From: a virus
Direction: 5' to 3' (one strand)
Virus record (IMG/VR): IMGVR_UViG_3300042549_004948
Coordinates: 98,470 to 162,469 of that record
Length of the DNA stretch: 64,000 bases
In this document: positions 14,567 through 22,843 of the stretch, piece by piece
Layout: every line of letters starts with the position of its first letter
Position numbering within the stretch: the stretch's first letter is position 1
The notes under the pieces: generated by a model
The model's database searches: none
Told to the model about the DNA's origin: nothing
What the model saw: only the letters and a program-made list of their open reading frames with translations
Position numbers and translations under genes: made by a program

Positions 14567-15769
14567 TTAATGTCCCTTATTTGGGAATCTAGTCCATCCA
14601 ACTGTCCAACCAGGTTTTGACAGTGTTTCCATTTCGTTTTTAGTATAAGACACTTCTTTATTTCCTTGACTCAATGCTTTTGTTTTCATTTCTGATGCAA
14701 TTATTACAGCAGATGTAGATCTAAAATTTTGTAATGGATCAAATGCTTGTACTTCGTTATTTTCAAACTTGCTGACTCCATCTTTATAAGCTTGAGCAGT
14801 TTCATTTGACTCTATACTAAAGCCGCCTTTCATGTAACCTAGTATCTTGGAGTTAGTTATTGTGAATTGGGTGGCTCTCCTCCACCTCAATCCTAAGTTA
14901 TGATTGGTTATTGAGTTAGCATCAAAAGGGCCTACCAGAATCATCCCAATTAGCTTTGGGTGAGTAAATGGCTGCGCGCTTGATCCTGTTCCATCATTAT
15001 CGCATTCTACACCATTACCAGCATCTCCATTATCTACAAATTGAGGATCGCGTTTTGATACTCCGTTTGTTACAGTTCCAGTATATCCAAAGTCAAAGTC
15101 GAAGTCATCGTCTGCTGTAGCATACGCATATAAGTTCTTAGGTGATACTGTGCCTCCAAAAAATTCAAAGGCATCGTCGTTAGCGTAGATAGTTTGGACA
15201 TTTTCGATTGTAGTACCTGATCCTACTGCACCTAAAGTTAATCCATTGATTTCTGAGTTTGGTAGTGCAGCTATGCCTGCATATTCTATACGAATATACT
15301 TTAATATACCACTATTATCATTATCATTCATACCACCATAAGGTCTACCAATACCACCTTCAATAGTTGGTTCAGCCGATCTATTTGTTTTAGCGCGGCC
15401 TAGTATTACAATACCTCCCCAATCTCCAGGAGTTTTTTCTCCTTCAGGTTTTCCTGATGTAAACACGATAGGTTTTGATACGGTTCCTTCTGCAATTATT
15501 TGTGCGCCTCTTTCAATACATAGTGCACCTTTCTCAGCAATATCACTTATTATAGTAGTGCCAGGCTGAATGATTAATCTAGCACCATCAGTTACATACA
15601 CGTATCCTTTGAGTGTCCATACTTTGTCTGATGTTAAAGTAGTTGTAGTATTAATGTTACCACTCAATGTAGTTACAGAAGGTACGTTGATAGGTTGCGC
15701 GTCGCCGCCTAGTTCTTTAGTGCAACTGAAGATACTGGTAGCAATTAGTAATAAGAAAAGCTTTTTCAT
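14567..15769 (-). CDS. Surface lipoprotein with right-handed beta-helix-like repeats
   Basis: A 400-residue lipoprotein: MKKLFLLLIATSIFSC ends in a lipobox cysteine at 16. The body has short repeating strands rich in G, N and D (LIIQPGTTI, GAQIIAEGT, GDWGGIVILGRAK, IEYAGIAALPNSEINGLTLGAVG), as in parallel beta-helix proteins. The motif GDWGGIVILGRA is typical of a Bacteroidota surface-protein family. The gene overlaps the end of the TonB-receptor gene by 4 bases, so the pair is translationally coupled, as in receptor/lipoprotein uptake pairs. Ligand unknown. In a phage this is very unusual. Confidence 0.75.
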   Translation of the reverse strand: MKKLFLLLIATSIFSCTKELGGDAQPINVPSVTTLSGNINTTTTLTSDKVWTLKGYVYVTDGARLIIQPGTTIISDIAEKGALCIERGAQIIAEGTVSKPIVFTSGKPEGEKTPGDWGGIVILGRAKTNRSAEPTIEGGIGRPYGGMNDNDNSGILKYIRIEYAGIAALPNSEINGLTLGAVGSGTTIENVQTIYANDDAFEFFGGTVSPKNLYAYATADDDFDFDFGYTGTVTNGVSKRDPQFVDNGDAGNGVECDNDGTGSSAQPFTHPKLIGMILVGPFDANSITNHNLGLRWRRATQFTITNSKILGYMKGGFSIESNETAQAYKDGVSKFENNEVQAFDPLQNFRSTSAVIIASEMKTKALSQGNKEVSYTKNEMETLSKPGWTVGWTRFPNKGH

Positions 15770-18018
15770 AAGTTTACGTTTAGTGTTAATGAGACTGTTT
15801 GTTCATTGTTTATTTTTATTAAGTCGCCTCTATTCTTTTGATAATATCTAGAAGGCTGAGCTAATACATCTGATATGGCTAATTTTATTTCAGCTTTCTT
15901 TATCTTTCTAAGATACACAATATCTACTACGTCTCTAGAATTTTCAAATATATCTGAATAACCTTGAAAACCTACTGCAGATATTCTATCTCCGACTCTA
16001 TTGTATGTTACATTTAATGTGTTAGAGTTTTTGTGTAAATTTAATCCTCCATTGATAATATAATTAGACTGACCTTGTAGTTGTCTTTTAGATCCATTTA
16101 CATTTACTTGTGATGTCATGATCGATGTATTAGCGTAGAAGTCCATCCAGCAAGTCATTTTCTTTCTTACTTCTATTTCTACACCATACAAATGTGCTTG
16201 ATCTGGGTTCATATAAGTTAACAGTAAGTTTGAAGGAACAGATCCATCTGCTACGATTTGTTCGATAGGTTTTATGAATTGCTTACCAAATACTCCAATA
16301 GATATTGTTTCACCGGCTTTAGGATAGTATTCCCATTTTAGATCTATATTGTAAACATCAGACTTTTCTAATTTCGAGTTACCTAGTAGTTGTGCATTTC
16401 TAATAAAGTCATAGTAAGCAAAGTTAGCTACTTCTCTAAATTCTGGTCTTGCTAAGGTTTTGCTTATAGAAAACCTCTTCTTAATTCTGTCTACTGTTTT
16501 TGATATATTTAATGAAGGTAAAAAGTCTAAATACTTTCTGTCTACATTTACTTTTTGCCCACTAAAATCTGCTGTGTTAACTGTGAATACATTATACTCT
16601 GTTCTTAGGCCCGTGTTTAACTTCCAGTCTCCAAACTCTCTATCGTACATGATATAACCAGTCATCAAATCGAAATCAGCTTTATATCTGTCTGTGTTGT
16701 TTGTTATTTCGTTCATCAAGTCAGAAGCTTCGTATCTAAATACTCTTGCTTGAAACTGTCTAATCTTTTTTAAATAATTAGAACCTATCTTAATATTGTT
16801 AAATTGTTTGTTAACGCTTGCATTGAAACTATTTTCATTCATTACACTCCAAAATCTGTAAGTATCTCTCCAAGCTATGGAATAGTTTTGATTTGTTCCT
16901 AATGATTTAGTAATAGGATTTACTCTATAATCAGGTTGATCTCTCAACATTAAGTTATAACCTATATTAAAATCAACAGTCTTGATCTTAGTATCGAATT
17001 GAGAATTAAGAACAGTCTTTACTATTTTATTACTCGATGTACTTCTAACGTCTTGAACGTTGTCGTAGTTCTCACCGAACCTGGTAAGATAGGATTGTTC
17101 TGTTTGATGATTGAATAAAGTTTTTAGACTATATCTATACTTTCCTATGTAAGTAATATTCAAAAGAGAATTAACAGATTCTATTTGTGTGTAAGAAGTG
17201 TCTCTGTATTTGTACGCAAGCTCTGTAGAAGATTGATAGTCTAATCTATCGATGTAATTTAAAGTGTGAGATCTCCTTCCTGTAGAACTCAATAAAGCAT
17301 TCCATTTATTTTTATTAATTCCAAATGAAAGTGATCCATTATAATTAGGGCTAGATGTAAAACTTTTTGGTTCATAAGATTGAAGCATCTTTGTGTATGC
17401 TCTTCTATCTCCTAAACTACCGACTCTAAAGTTATACGTAGAAGGAAACGCGGAAGGGAATTTAGCTCCTTGTACTAACTTGAAGCCTTTCGAAGTTGAA
17501 ACTAAACCCCAACCGGTTCCTAGAGAAATATTTAAAAAACTATTAGATACATCTTTAGTTGTTATTTGAATTAATCCGCCAGAAAAATCTCCGGGTAGAT
17601 TTGCTGCAGCAGACTTTGCTACAACTATATTGTCTATTAAGTTAGAAGGAACTATATCAAAAGAGAAAGCTCTTCTATCTGGTTCTGTTGATGGAAGCAG
17701 GGTTTTATTTAGTAAGGCTGAATTGTATCTATCCGCTAGCCCTCTAACTAAAACGAATTTATCGTTTTGAATAGTAACTCCGTTAATTCTTTTTAAAGCA
17801 TCACCTACAGTTCTATCAGGAGTCTTTTTTATATACTCTATAGATATTCCGTCTGATACTACAGAACTATTTTTGATGGAGTTAATTACCGCTAAATTAC
17901 TTTCTTTCTTGGCTACTGACTTTACTGTTATCTCTCTTAAATTTTTATTGAAAACTGTATCTTGAGAGTATGCTAAAATAGGAAACAGCGAAACAAAAAT
18001 AAAAAACGACTTAATCAT
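15766..18018 (-). CDS. TonB-dependent outer-membrane receptor
   Basis: A 750-residue receptor. The signal peptide (MIKSFFIFVSLFPILAYSQ) is followed by LREITVKSVA, a possible TonB box, and a plug domain at about residues 45-165: TPDRTVGDALKRINGVTIQNDKFVLVRGL, RRAFSFDIVPSNLIDNIVVAKS, LPGDFSGGLIQITTKD. The remaining 580 residues alternate amphipathic strands (YSLKTLFNH, KIGSNYLKKIRQF, GETISIGVFGKQF) to a terminal strand, as in a 22-stranded barrel. There is no N-terminal SusC carboxypeptidase-like domain. In bacteria these import metal chelates, sugars or vitamins. Here it starts the lipoprotein operon. In a phage genome it may block or alter receptor use; that is inference. Confidence 0.88.
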   Translation of the reverse strand: MIKSFFIFVSLFPILAYSQDTVFNKNLREITVKSVAKKESNLAVINSIKNSSVVSDGISIEYIKKTPDRTVGDALKRINGVTIQNDKFVLVRGLADRYNSALLNKTLLPSTEPDRRAFSFDIVPSNLIDNIVVAKSAAANLPGDFSGGLIQITTKDVSNSFLNISLGTGWGLVSTSKGFKLVQGAKFPSAFPSTYNFRVGSLGDRRAYTKMLQSYEPKSFTSSPNYNGSLSFGINKNKWNALLSSTGRRSHTLNYIDRLDYQSSTELAYKYRDTSYTQIESVNSLLNITYIGKYRYSLKTLFNHQTEQSYLTRFGENYDNVQDVRSTSSNKIVKTVLNSQFDTKIKTVDFNIGYNLMLRDQPDYRVNPITKSLGTNQNYSIAWRDTYRFWSVMNENSFNASVNKQFNNIKIGSNYLKKIRQFQARVFRYEASDLMNEITNNTDRYKADFDLMTGYIMYDREFGDWKLNTGLRTEYNVFTVNTADFSGQKVNVDRKYLDFLPSLNISKTVDRIKKRFSISKTLARPEFREVANFAYYDFIRNAQLLGNSKLEKSDVYNIDLKWEYYPKAGETISIGVFGKQFIKPIEQIVADGSVPSNLLLTYMNPDQAHLYGVEIEVRKKMTCWMDFYANTSIMTSQVNVNGSKRQLQGQSNYIINGGLNLHKNSNTLNVTYNRVGDRISAVGFQGYSDIFENSRDVVDIVYLRKIKKAEIKLAISDVLAQPSRYYQKNRGDLIKINNEQTVSLTLNVNL

Positions 18019-18126
18019 TATTAAGGATTGTTAGTACCTTTATAATTATTAAGCCGCTTTTTAGGTGGGCTATTTATTGTGTTATTAAATTATTAACTAA
18101 TTTTAAAATTTTTATTAATTAACTTT

Positions 18127-18366
18127 TTACTCTCCACTTTTTTTATTTATAAATTTATCAACAGAAGCTATACCAAAGCAAGCGATTGTTAATATTTTAA
18201 ATGAATCAAAAATAAACTCATTTATAAGTAGCGGTTTATTCATAGCTCCTGTTATGATGTCTGTAATAGCAAACATACACATCATTAAGAAAGCTGCGAA
18301 TCCTATAACTGCTTTTTCATTGATAGAATTACTATCATTGAAAAGATCGTGAAAAAATTTTTTCAT
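18127..18366 (-). CDS. Two-helix membrane protein, holin candidate
   Basis: A 79-residue protein with two hydrophobic stretches (AVIGFAAFLMMCMFAITDIITGA and SFKILTIACFGIASVDKFI) and charged ends. Size and topology suit a class II holin, which releases endolysin at a programmed time. It sits three genes downstream of the GH19 endolysin within a compact run, which supports a lysis role. Assignment rests on topology and position only. Confidence 0.55.
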   Translation of the reverse strand: MKKFFHDLFNDSNSINEKAVIGFAAFLMMCMFAITDIITGAMNKPLLINEFIFDSFKILTIACFGIASVDKFINKKSGE

Positions 18367-18406
18367 TTCAATAATTTTAATTTATTTAATATCGATAACT
18401 TTATTC

Positions 18407-18829
18407 TTACTCTTTTATTTTTCCGCATTTTAAACATTCCAAATCACCATCATTATCAAAATCTCCCCAAACGTGTTCACATTGTCTATGCGCGAAGTAC
18501 TCATCAATTTTACCATCGCCATCGAAATCTAATCCATCCATTACACCATCTCCATCTTCATCAATTTCAACGCACCCTCTTGCTTCGGCACTTACACCCA
18601 CTTCTGCGGTTGCTGCAACAGATGTATCCGTTATCTCAACACCCACACTTGCGTGAGCCTCACCAGTAACCTCAACGGTTAATTCTACACCATCAACAGT
18701 AGTACTTACTGAAGATGAATCTTCAACACTCGCACCATCTTGTGGGTCTGCAGTGATTTGGCCACCACCAGTTTCAAATCCAATTTTTAGACCGTTATCT
18801 TCCTGTGCTTTTTTTACTTCTTCTGACAT
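18407..18829 (-). CDS. EF-hand-like calcium-binding protein of the lysis module
   Basis: A 140-residue acidic protein. The N-terminal 90 residues are Thr/Val/Ser-rich and look extended (VDGVELTVEVTGEAHASVGVEI). The C-terminus carries Asp-rich loops, DEDGDGVMDGLDFDGDGKIDE then DFDNDGDLE, with the DxDxDG pattern of EF hands or thrombospondin type 3 repeats. Pairs of cysteines (CEHVW, CLKC) sit near the last loop and could bind zinc. No signal peptide is seen. It lies between the holin candidate and the membrane protein next to the endolysin. Role unknown; calcium sensing or virion attachment is possible. Confidence 0.55.
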   Translation of the reverse strand: MSEEVKKAQEDNGLKIGFETGGGQITADPQDGASVEDSSSVSTTVDGVELTVEVTGEAHASVGVEITDTSVAATAEVGVSAEARGCVEIDEDGDGVMDGLDFDGDGKIDEYFAHRQCEHVWGDFDNDGDLECLKCGKIKE

Positions 18830-18844
18830 ATTTTTAATATTATA

Positions 18845-19153
18845 TTACCACAGCGGTTCTTTTTCTTTAAATTCGTCTCCTTCTTTTTTCTTAGGTTTAG
18901 CTGTAGCTTCTTTTACTGTTTCTTTTTCTTTAATAATAATAGTTTTCCCTCCAGCTGCTTGCTGCTGTTGTTGAGTATTGTTAATAATAATACTAGGTTG
19001 AGCTTGTACTGGTTGAGCGGTATCGTTTCCGCCACCAAACAATGTTGATCCTAACCAAGCCCCACCGGCTGTTACAACTGTAGCTAACGTACCTACAATA
19101 GTTTTTTTTAGCCCAGTCCAAGTTCCTTCTTGCTGATTTGTTTCTTCTGACAT
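18845..19153 (-). CDS. Single-pass membrane protein next to the endolysin
   Basis: A 102-residue protein with one hydrophobic segment, TIVGTLATVVTAGGAWLGSTLFGGG (about residues 17-41), then a Gln-rich stretch (NNTQQQQQAAGG) and a highly charged tail (KEKETVKEATAKPKKKEGDEFKEKEPLW). It is 3 bases from the endolysin stop. The layout, membrane anchor plus charged coil, fits an inner-membrane spanin or holin-like partner. No homologue recognised. Confidence 0.5.
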   Translation of the reverse strand: MSEETNQQEGTWTGLKKTIVGTLATVVTAGGAWLGSTLFGGGNDTAQPVQAQPSIIINNTQQQQQAAGGKTIIIKEKETVKEATAKPKKKEGDEFKEKEPLW

Positions 19154-19155
19154 AG

Positions 19156-19758
19156 TTAACTGTTTAAAAGGTTATAGTATTCTTTAAAATGTTTAATTCT
19201 ATCTGGAAGTCCAATTGTACCTCCATTTACTCTTTTTGTTACTTTAGTAACTACTAAATCACTGGCTCCTTCATCTGCTATTTTATGTAAGCTATTTTTA
19301 TAAAAGAACCACGCTGCAGAAGCTAAAGGATATTTTGTAGCTACTAAATCAGGATTTGCTACACAATCTTCTCCAATAGATTTTGAGAACGCAGTATAGT
19401 TATCTTTTCCTGTAAGTTGTATAAATCCTCTTCCTTTAAATTTAGATCCATCACCAGAAGTTTCAGAACCGTTACCCATTCTACTAGCGTATACTTTATT
19501 TGCTATTTTATCAGGCTGTCTTTGATATTGATTAGCCACTGCTTCTGTAGGAAAATACTTCTTAAATATTCCCATCAAACCTTTACTAGAATAATTTAAA
19601 TTTTCTTTCAAGAATTTAAATCCTCCTGATTCATGTCCGCACTGTGCTAAAAAGTGAGCGAGTCTAATTGGAGTATTTAATTCAAATTTAGCTATTGTGT
19701 CTGGTATTTGGGCTAGTACTTGATCTGGGATATGCCCTTTTAATTTTTGTATATTCAT
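19156..19758 (-). CDS. GH19-type endolysin
   Basis: A 200-residue glycoside hydrolase family 19 (chitinase-like) muramidase. FLAQCGHESGGFKFLKENLNYS carries the catalytic glutamate in HESGGF. KGRGFIQLTGKDNYTAFSKSIG is the second conserved block, followed by SAAWFFYKN and VTKRVNGGTIG. The length is that of a single-domain phage endolysin. There is no signal peptide, so holin-dependent release is expected. It forms a tight cluster with two small membrane proteins and a lipoprotein 6 bases upstream. Confidence 0.9.
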   Translation of the reverse strand: MNIQKLKGHIPDQVLAQIPDTIAKFELNTPIRLAHFLAQCGHESGGFKFLKENLNYSSKGLMGIFKKYFPTEAVANQYQRQPDKIANKVYASRMGNGSETSGDGSKFKGRGFIQLTGKDNYTAFSKSIGEDCVANPDLVATKYPLASAAWFFYKNSLHKIADEGASDLVVTKVTKRVNGGTIGLPDRIKHFKEYYNLLNS

Positions 19759-19764
19759 AAATTA

Positions 19765-20124
19765 TTACTTTTTGATTATTATATTTGTTTTATATTCAGT
19801 GCCTTGAATGTCTATAAGTATTAAATTATAGTCGCCATTTTTAAGATCAGAAAAATCTAACTTTTTTGTTACATTAGAACTTTCTGCAGTAAAACCTAAT
19901 ATTTTTAATTCTTTTCCAAGTAAATTTGTTACCTGGAGTGAATACTTGGCGTTTGTAGTTAACGTCATGTCAACTACTATATTTGAGCCATTTGAAACAA
20001 TTGGAGAAACTTTGTTAATAACAGATGCTTTGGGAATAGCACCTAATTCTATTTTTAGAGGCTCAATTTGTATTTTTGTGCATCCAACAAATATAAATAT
20101 CAAGATGTATAGTAGCTTTTTCAT
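19765..20124 (-). CDS. Lipoprotein with sorting-domain-like C-terminus
   Basis: A 119-residue lipoprotein: MKKLLYILIFIFVGC (lipobox cysteine 15). The mature part is a single beta-sandwich-like domain with YSLQVTNLLGKELKIL and the ending LKNGDYNLILIDIQGTEYKTNIIIKK. That ending resembles the Por secretion (T9SS) C-terminal domain, which normally ends secreted Bacteroidota proteins (NGxYxxxI...G...xKxxKK). The preceding gene encodes a secreted cohesin-like protein, 1 base away. It may be an outer spanin, or a split-off sorting domain. Confidence 0.5.
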   Translation of the reverse strand: MKKLLYILIFIFVGCTKIQIEPLKIELGAIPKASVINKVSPIVSNGSNIVVDMTLTTNAKYSLQVTNLLGKELKILGFTAESSNVTKKLDFSDLKNGDYNLILIDIQGTEYKTNIIIKK

Positions 20125-20125
20125 A

Positions 20126-21895
20126 TTAATTAAAGTTATTGTATCCGGTTAATTTTATGGACTGAGTATTTAAATTGATTCCTAACTGATTGCCATTATT
20201 GTCTGAAGCATCCAGGTTCGAGGTTATTTGTATTTTAGTATTCAGATCTAACCCGTTTTCGAGTGCCGAGAATTTTAGTTTAAATGGTAGTGATGCGCCT
20301 ATTATAGAATTTTTAAGATCTTTGTCTATAGCTCCAAATTTTATTTTACCTTCTTTAGAATTAGCAAATACATACCATGAATTAGGTACTTCAGATTTAA
20401 TATCCTCAAATTTTACTTTAGTATTATCATAGACAAATTCAAATTGTATTGCAGATACATTATTTCCTTTAGTGTCTAAATTTATAGGAATTTCTATATT
20501 GTTTGATGTGATAACTATATTTTTTAAATTAACATCTATATAAGAAACATTTTTAATATCATTAAAACCATATGCAGCATTTGAAAGCCCAGATAATAAC
20601 AAACTATTTTTTGCGGTTGTTATAGTTTGTCCATTTAATACAACTTGAGAAGAGTGAGACCTATTTATATCTCCTGGTACTATATATTTTAAATCAACTG
20701 TATCAGCCACACTTTTAGTTTTGAACTTAACTTTAAAAGAGTTCATATCTGTAAGTGTTAGTTGCAAAGCTTCATCTACACCAACATTGTCAAAATAGTT
20801 TTTTGTGAATATAGGCAAATTAGTAATATTAGAATTAGCTTGGCTATTAAATATAGTGTCCGCTCCTACTGCTTGAGCAAAAAGTAAGGCTAAATCTCCT
20901 CCGTCAAACTTTTGATTTCTATTAACATCTGCTGCAAAAAAACTCATTCCTGATGTCATTGAAATTTTATTAAATGTTCCATCAAGGTTTTGTTTAATAA
21001 ATTCATTTTGTGCTGCTGTGTAATCTGATACTGTTACAGCTCTAGATAGTATGCTCCCTAAACTATCTGAAGGGATCCATGCGGATGCATAATAAGTTGT
21101 ATTAGGCAAAATCTCACTAGATAAATTATAAGATCCATTAGTACCAACTGATCTACTTGCTCTTAGTATATTATTAGTAGAATCTGTAAAAGCTAGTGTA
21201 GGCTTTAAATTACCAAATAAATTTCCGTTGACTTGAAAAGTTCCGCGAATTAGTGCATTTAAATTGGGATCTAGATTAATCCAAGCAGAATTAGGTTTGG
21301 GCATTGTAATTGTCATTTCTTGACCTGAGTTACTCCATCCGTATGCAAAGTTATAATAAATAGAATCATAAGCAAAACCTGCTTGGATATTAACTACTTT
21401 AAAACGAAGATAACAAAGAACACCATTGTTCAGTTGTGTCATATTACCATTAGGAGTGGCAGTATTAATGTTAATACGATTAATAGCTTTAGTTTGTCCT
21501 TGTGCATATTGATACTGCGCATTTTGTGAATTTTGCAAACCATTCTCGGTATTATTGTTTGCATTATTAAACCAATTATATCCTGGATAGTAATTATTAG
21601 AAAACGAAGTTTGAGTTCCAATAGGAATAGCTTCTGTTCCTGATTGTGGAAACACAATTCCTATCATACTGATAGCCGATATTTGATGTTGGAAGTCAAG
21701 ATAAAAGTTTCTTATATTAGAGTTATTATTCTTTAATACAAGAGCGACTTCAACTGTATCATCTTTTTCAATGGCTCCGCCATTAATATCTGTAGTTATT
21801 AAGTTAGGCCAGATTTTAAGTTCTGGTGGTGTATTCTGGCTATAGGATGAAAAAGCAACTATAAAAGTAGCTAAAAGCAAAATTATTTTTTTCAT
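20126..21895 (-). CDS. Secreted protein with dockerin-like and cohesin-like segments
   Basis: A 589-residue exported protein with a signal peptide (KKIILLLATFIVAFSSYSQ). The first third has repeated beta strands (DDTVEVALVLKNNNSNIRNFYLDFQHQ). At about residues 320-335 FFAADVNRNQKFDGGDLALLF looks like a dockerin calcium loop, with GDINRSHSS as a second partial repeat. The last 130 residues (IDVNLKNIVITSNNIEIPINLDTKGNNVSAIQFEFVYDNTKV...KLKFSAL) resemble a cohesin-like beta sandwich. In Bacteroidota these parts belong to secreted surface proteins. Presence in a phage is unusual. Adhesion is a guess. Confidence 0.6.
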   Translation of the reverse strand: MKKIILLLATFIVAFSSYSQNTPPELKIWPNLITTDINGGAIEKDDTVEVALVLKNNNSNIRNFYLDFQHQISAISMIGIVFPQSGTEAIPIGTQTSFSNNYYPGYNWFNNANNNTENGLQNSQNAQYQYAQGQTKAINRININTATPNGNMTQLNNGVLCYLRFKVVNIQAGFAYDSIYYNFAYGWSNSGQEMTITMPKPNSAWINLDPNLNALIRGTFQVNGNLFGNLKPTLAFTDSTNNILRASRSVGTNGSYNLSSEILPNTTYYASAWIPSDSLGSILSRAVTVSDYTAAQNEFIKQNLDGTFNKISMTSGMSFFAADVNRNQKFDGGDLALLFAQAVGADTIFNSQANSNITNLPIFTKNYFDNVGVDEALQLTLTDMNSFKVKFKTKSVADTVDLKYIVPGDINRSHSSQVVLNGQTITTAKNSLLLSGLSNAAYGFNDIKNVSYIDVNLKNIVITSNNIEIPINLDTKGNNVSAIQFEFVYDNTKVKFEDIKSEVPNSWYVFANSKEGKIKFGAIDKDLKNSIIGASLPFKLKFSALENGLDLNTKIQITSNLDASDNNGNQLGINLNTQSIKLTGYNNFN

Positions 21896-21899
21896 ATTT

Positions 21900-22529
21900 T
21901 TAATCTAGTAATTTAGTAATCAACGCAACACAGGTTTTCTTAACTGCATTTCTCATGACCGTTGAATTAAATTGACCAGATTCAGAAATCAATAATGTTG
22001 AGGTGGAGATTTCTGAAGACTCATCTGTGACAGTTTGTCTTTTGATGATCTTACCTTTATTGTCTAATAGTACTCCTTCCATTCTAATGATGACAGCGTT
22101 TTCATCTTTGTGGAATATAGACACATTGGTATTAGTTTGTTTTTGATCCATATAAACTATATTTGCACTGATCAAAAACTCGGCGTCTTCTTTGTTTGTT
22201 AAATTATAACCTTTATCTTGAGCAACTTCTTCTATAATATTTTTAACTCCAAAAGCTAGATTTTTGTTACCTGTCATCGGACCTATTTTCACACTATTTA
22301 CAACAGTATTAATGTAGATCGTTTTATATTGCGCAGAGAATGCGCTAGATTTACTAAAAGTTCCGTCAAATTTATGTATATACCAAGTATTAATTGACGT
22401 AGCTATATTTTTAAACCCAGAAAAATCTAAAACTATTAAGCTAATTTGTAAAAATAGTCCTAGAAGGACAAAAGATATAATTAACTTTAGAAATAATTGT
22501 TCTAAAAGAATATATATATACTTATTCAC
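21900..22529 (-). CDS. Membrane-anchored periplasmic protein of unknown family
   Basis: A 209-residue protein. A hydrophobic N-terminal anchor (LFLKLIISFVLLGLFLQISLIVL) is followed by a periplasmic alpha/beta domain: YINTVVNSVKIGPMTGNKNLAFGVKNIIEEVAQDKGY, EFLISANIVYMDQKQT, IIRMEGVLLDNKGKI. It ends AVKKTCVALITKLLD, like the CsgG-like protein's ending. A TTG at 22565 is also in frame, but an ATATTTAT motif lies inside that extension. GTG at 22529 is therefore preferred. It precedes the cohesin-like gene by 4 bases. Possibly an outer-membrane assembly factor; not proven. Confidence 0.5.
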   Translation of the reverse strand: MNKYIYILLEQLFLKLIISFVLLGLFLQISLIVLDFSGFKNIATSINTWYIHKFDGTFSKSSAFSAQYKTIYINTVVNSVKIGPMTGNKNLAFGVKNIIEEVAQDKGYNLTNKEDAEFLISANIVYMDQKQTNTNVSIFHKDENAVIIRMEGVLLDNKGKIIKRQTVTDESSEISTSTLLISESGQFNSTVMRNAVKKTCVALITKLLD

Positions 22530-22548
22530 TCTATAATTGGTTATATAA

Positions 22549-22556
22549 ATAAATAT
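22549..22556 (-). promoter_or_regulatory. Candidate promoter motif ATATTTAT
   Basis: 19 bases upstream of the GTG start of the membrane-anchored periplasmic protein. Confidence 0.4.
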
Positions 22557-22584
22557 CAAAACCAATTATTAATTTATAAAGTAT

Positions 22585-22842
22585 CTATTTAAATTTAGCC
22601 AAAGTTGATTTAAGTTGATCTTTAGACATAACTCCAGAACTTCTGAACAGGGTATTTCCTGCATGATCTACAACTACAATAGTTGGAACTGCGCTAATTT
22701 CATACTTTTGAGAAAAAGTAGTATCATAATCAACGTTAATATCGTTTATAGAAATACCTAAATCTCTTGAAACTTCTTGAACAATAGGCTTAAAAACTTT
22801 ACACGGTCCACACCATGGAGCTGAGAAATACAAAACTTGCAT
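22585..22842 (-). CDS. trxA: Thioredoxin
   Basis: An 85-residue minimal thioredoxin: VLYFSAPWCGPCKVFKPIVQEVS has the redox motif WCGPC (residues 10-14), and ISAVPTIVVVD contains the cis-proline. It lacks the first strand and helix of full-length thioredoxins, as is usual for phage versions. No signal peptide, so it acts in the cytoplasm. Known phage roles are electron supply to ribonucleotide reductase, and in T7 polymerase processivity. A class II reductase is encoded at 44-46 kb, giving a plausible client. It is 1 base from the secreted nuclease gene. Confidence 0.9.
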   Translation of the reverse strand: MQVLYFSAPWCGPCKVFKPIVQEVSRDLGISINDINVDYDTTFSQKYEISAVPTIVVVDHAGNTLFRSSGVMSKDQLKSTLAKFK

Positions 22843-22843
22843 A

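Noticed and set aside
18019-18126. Possible terminator between the holin candidate and the TonB receptor
   Set aside because: AGCC...GGCT pairs only 4 bases with mismatches inside, so it was not called.
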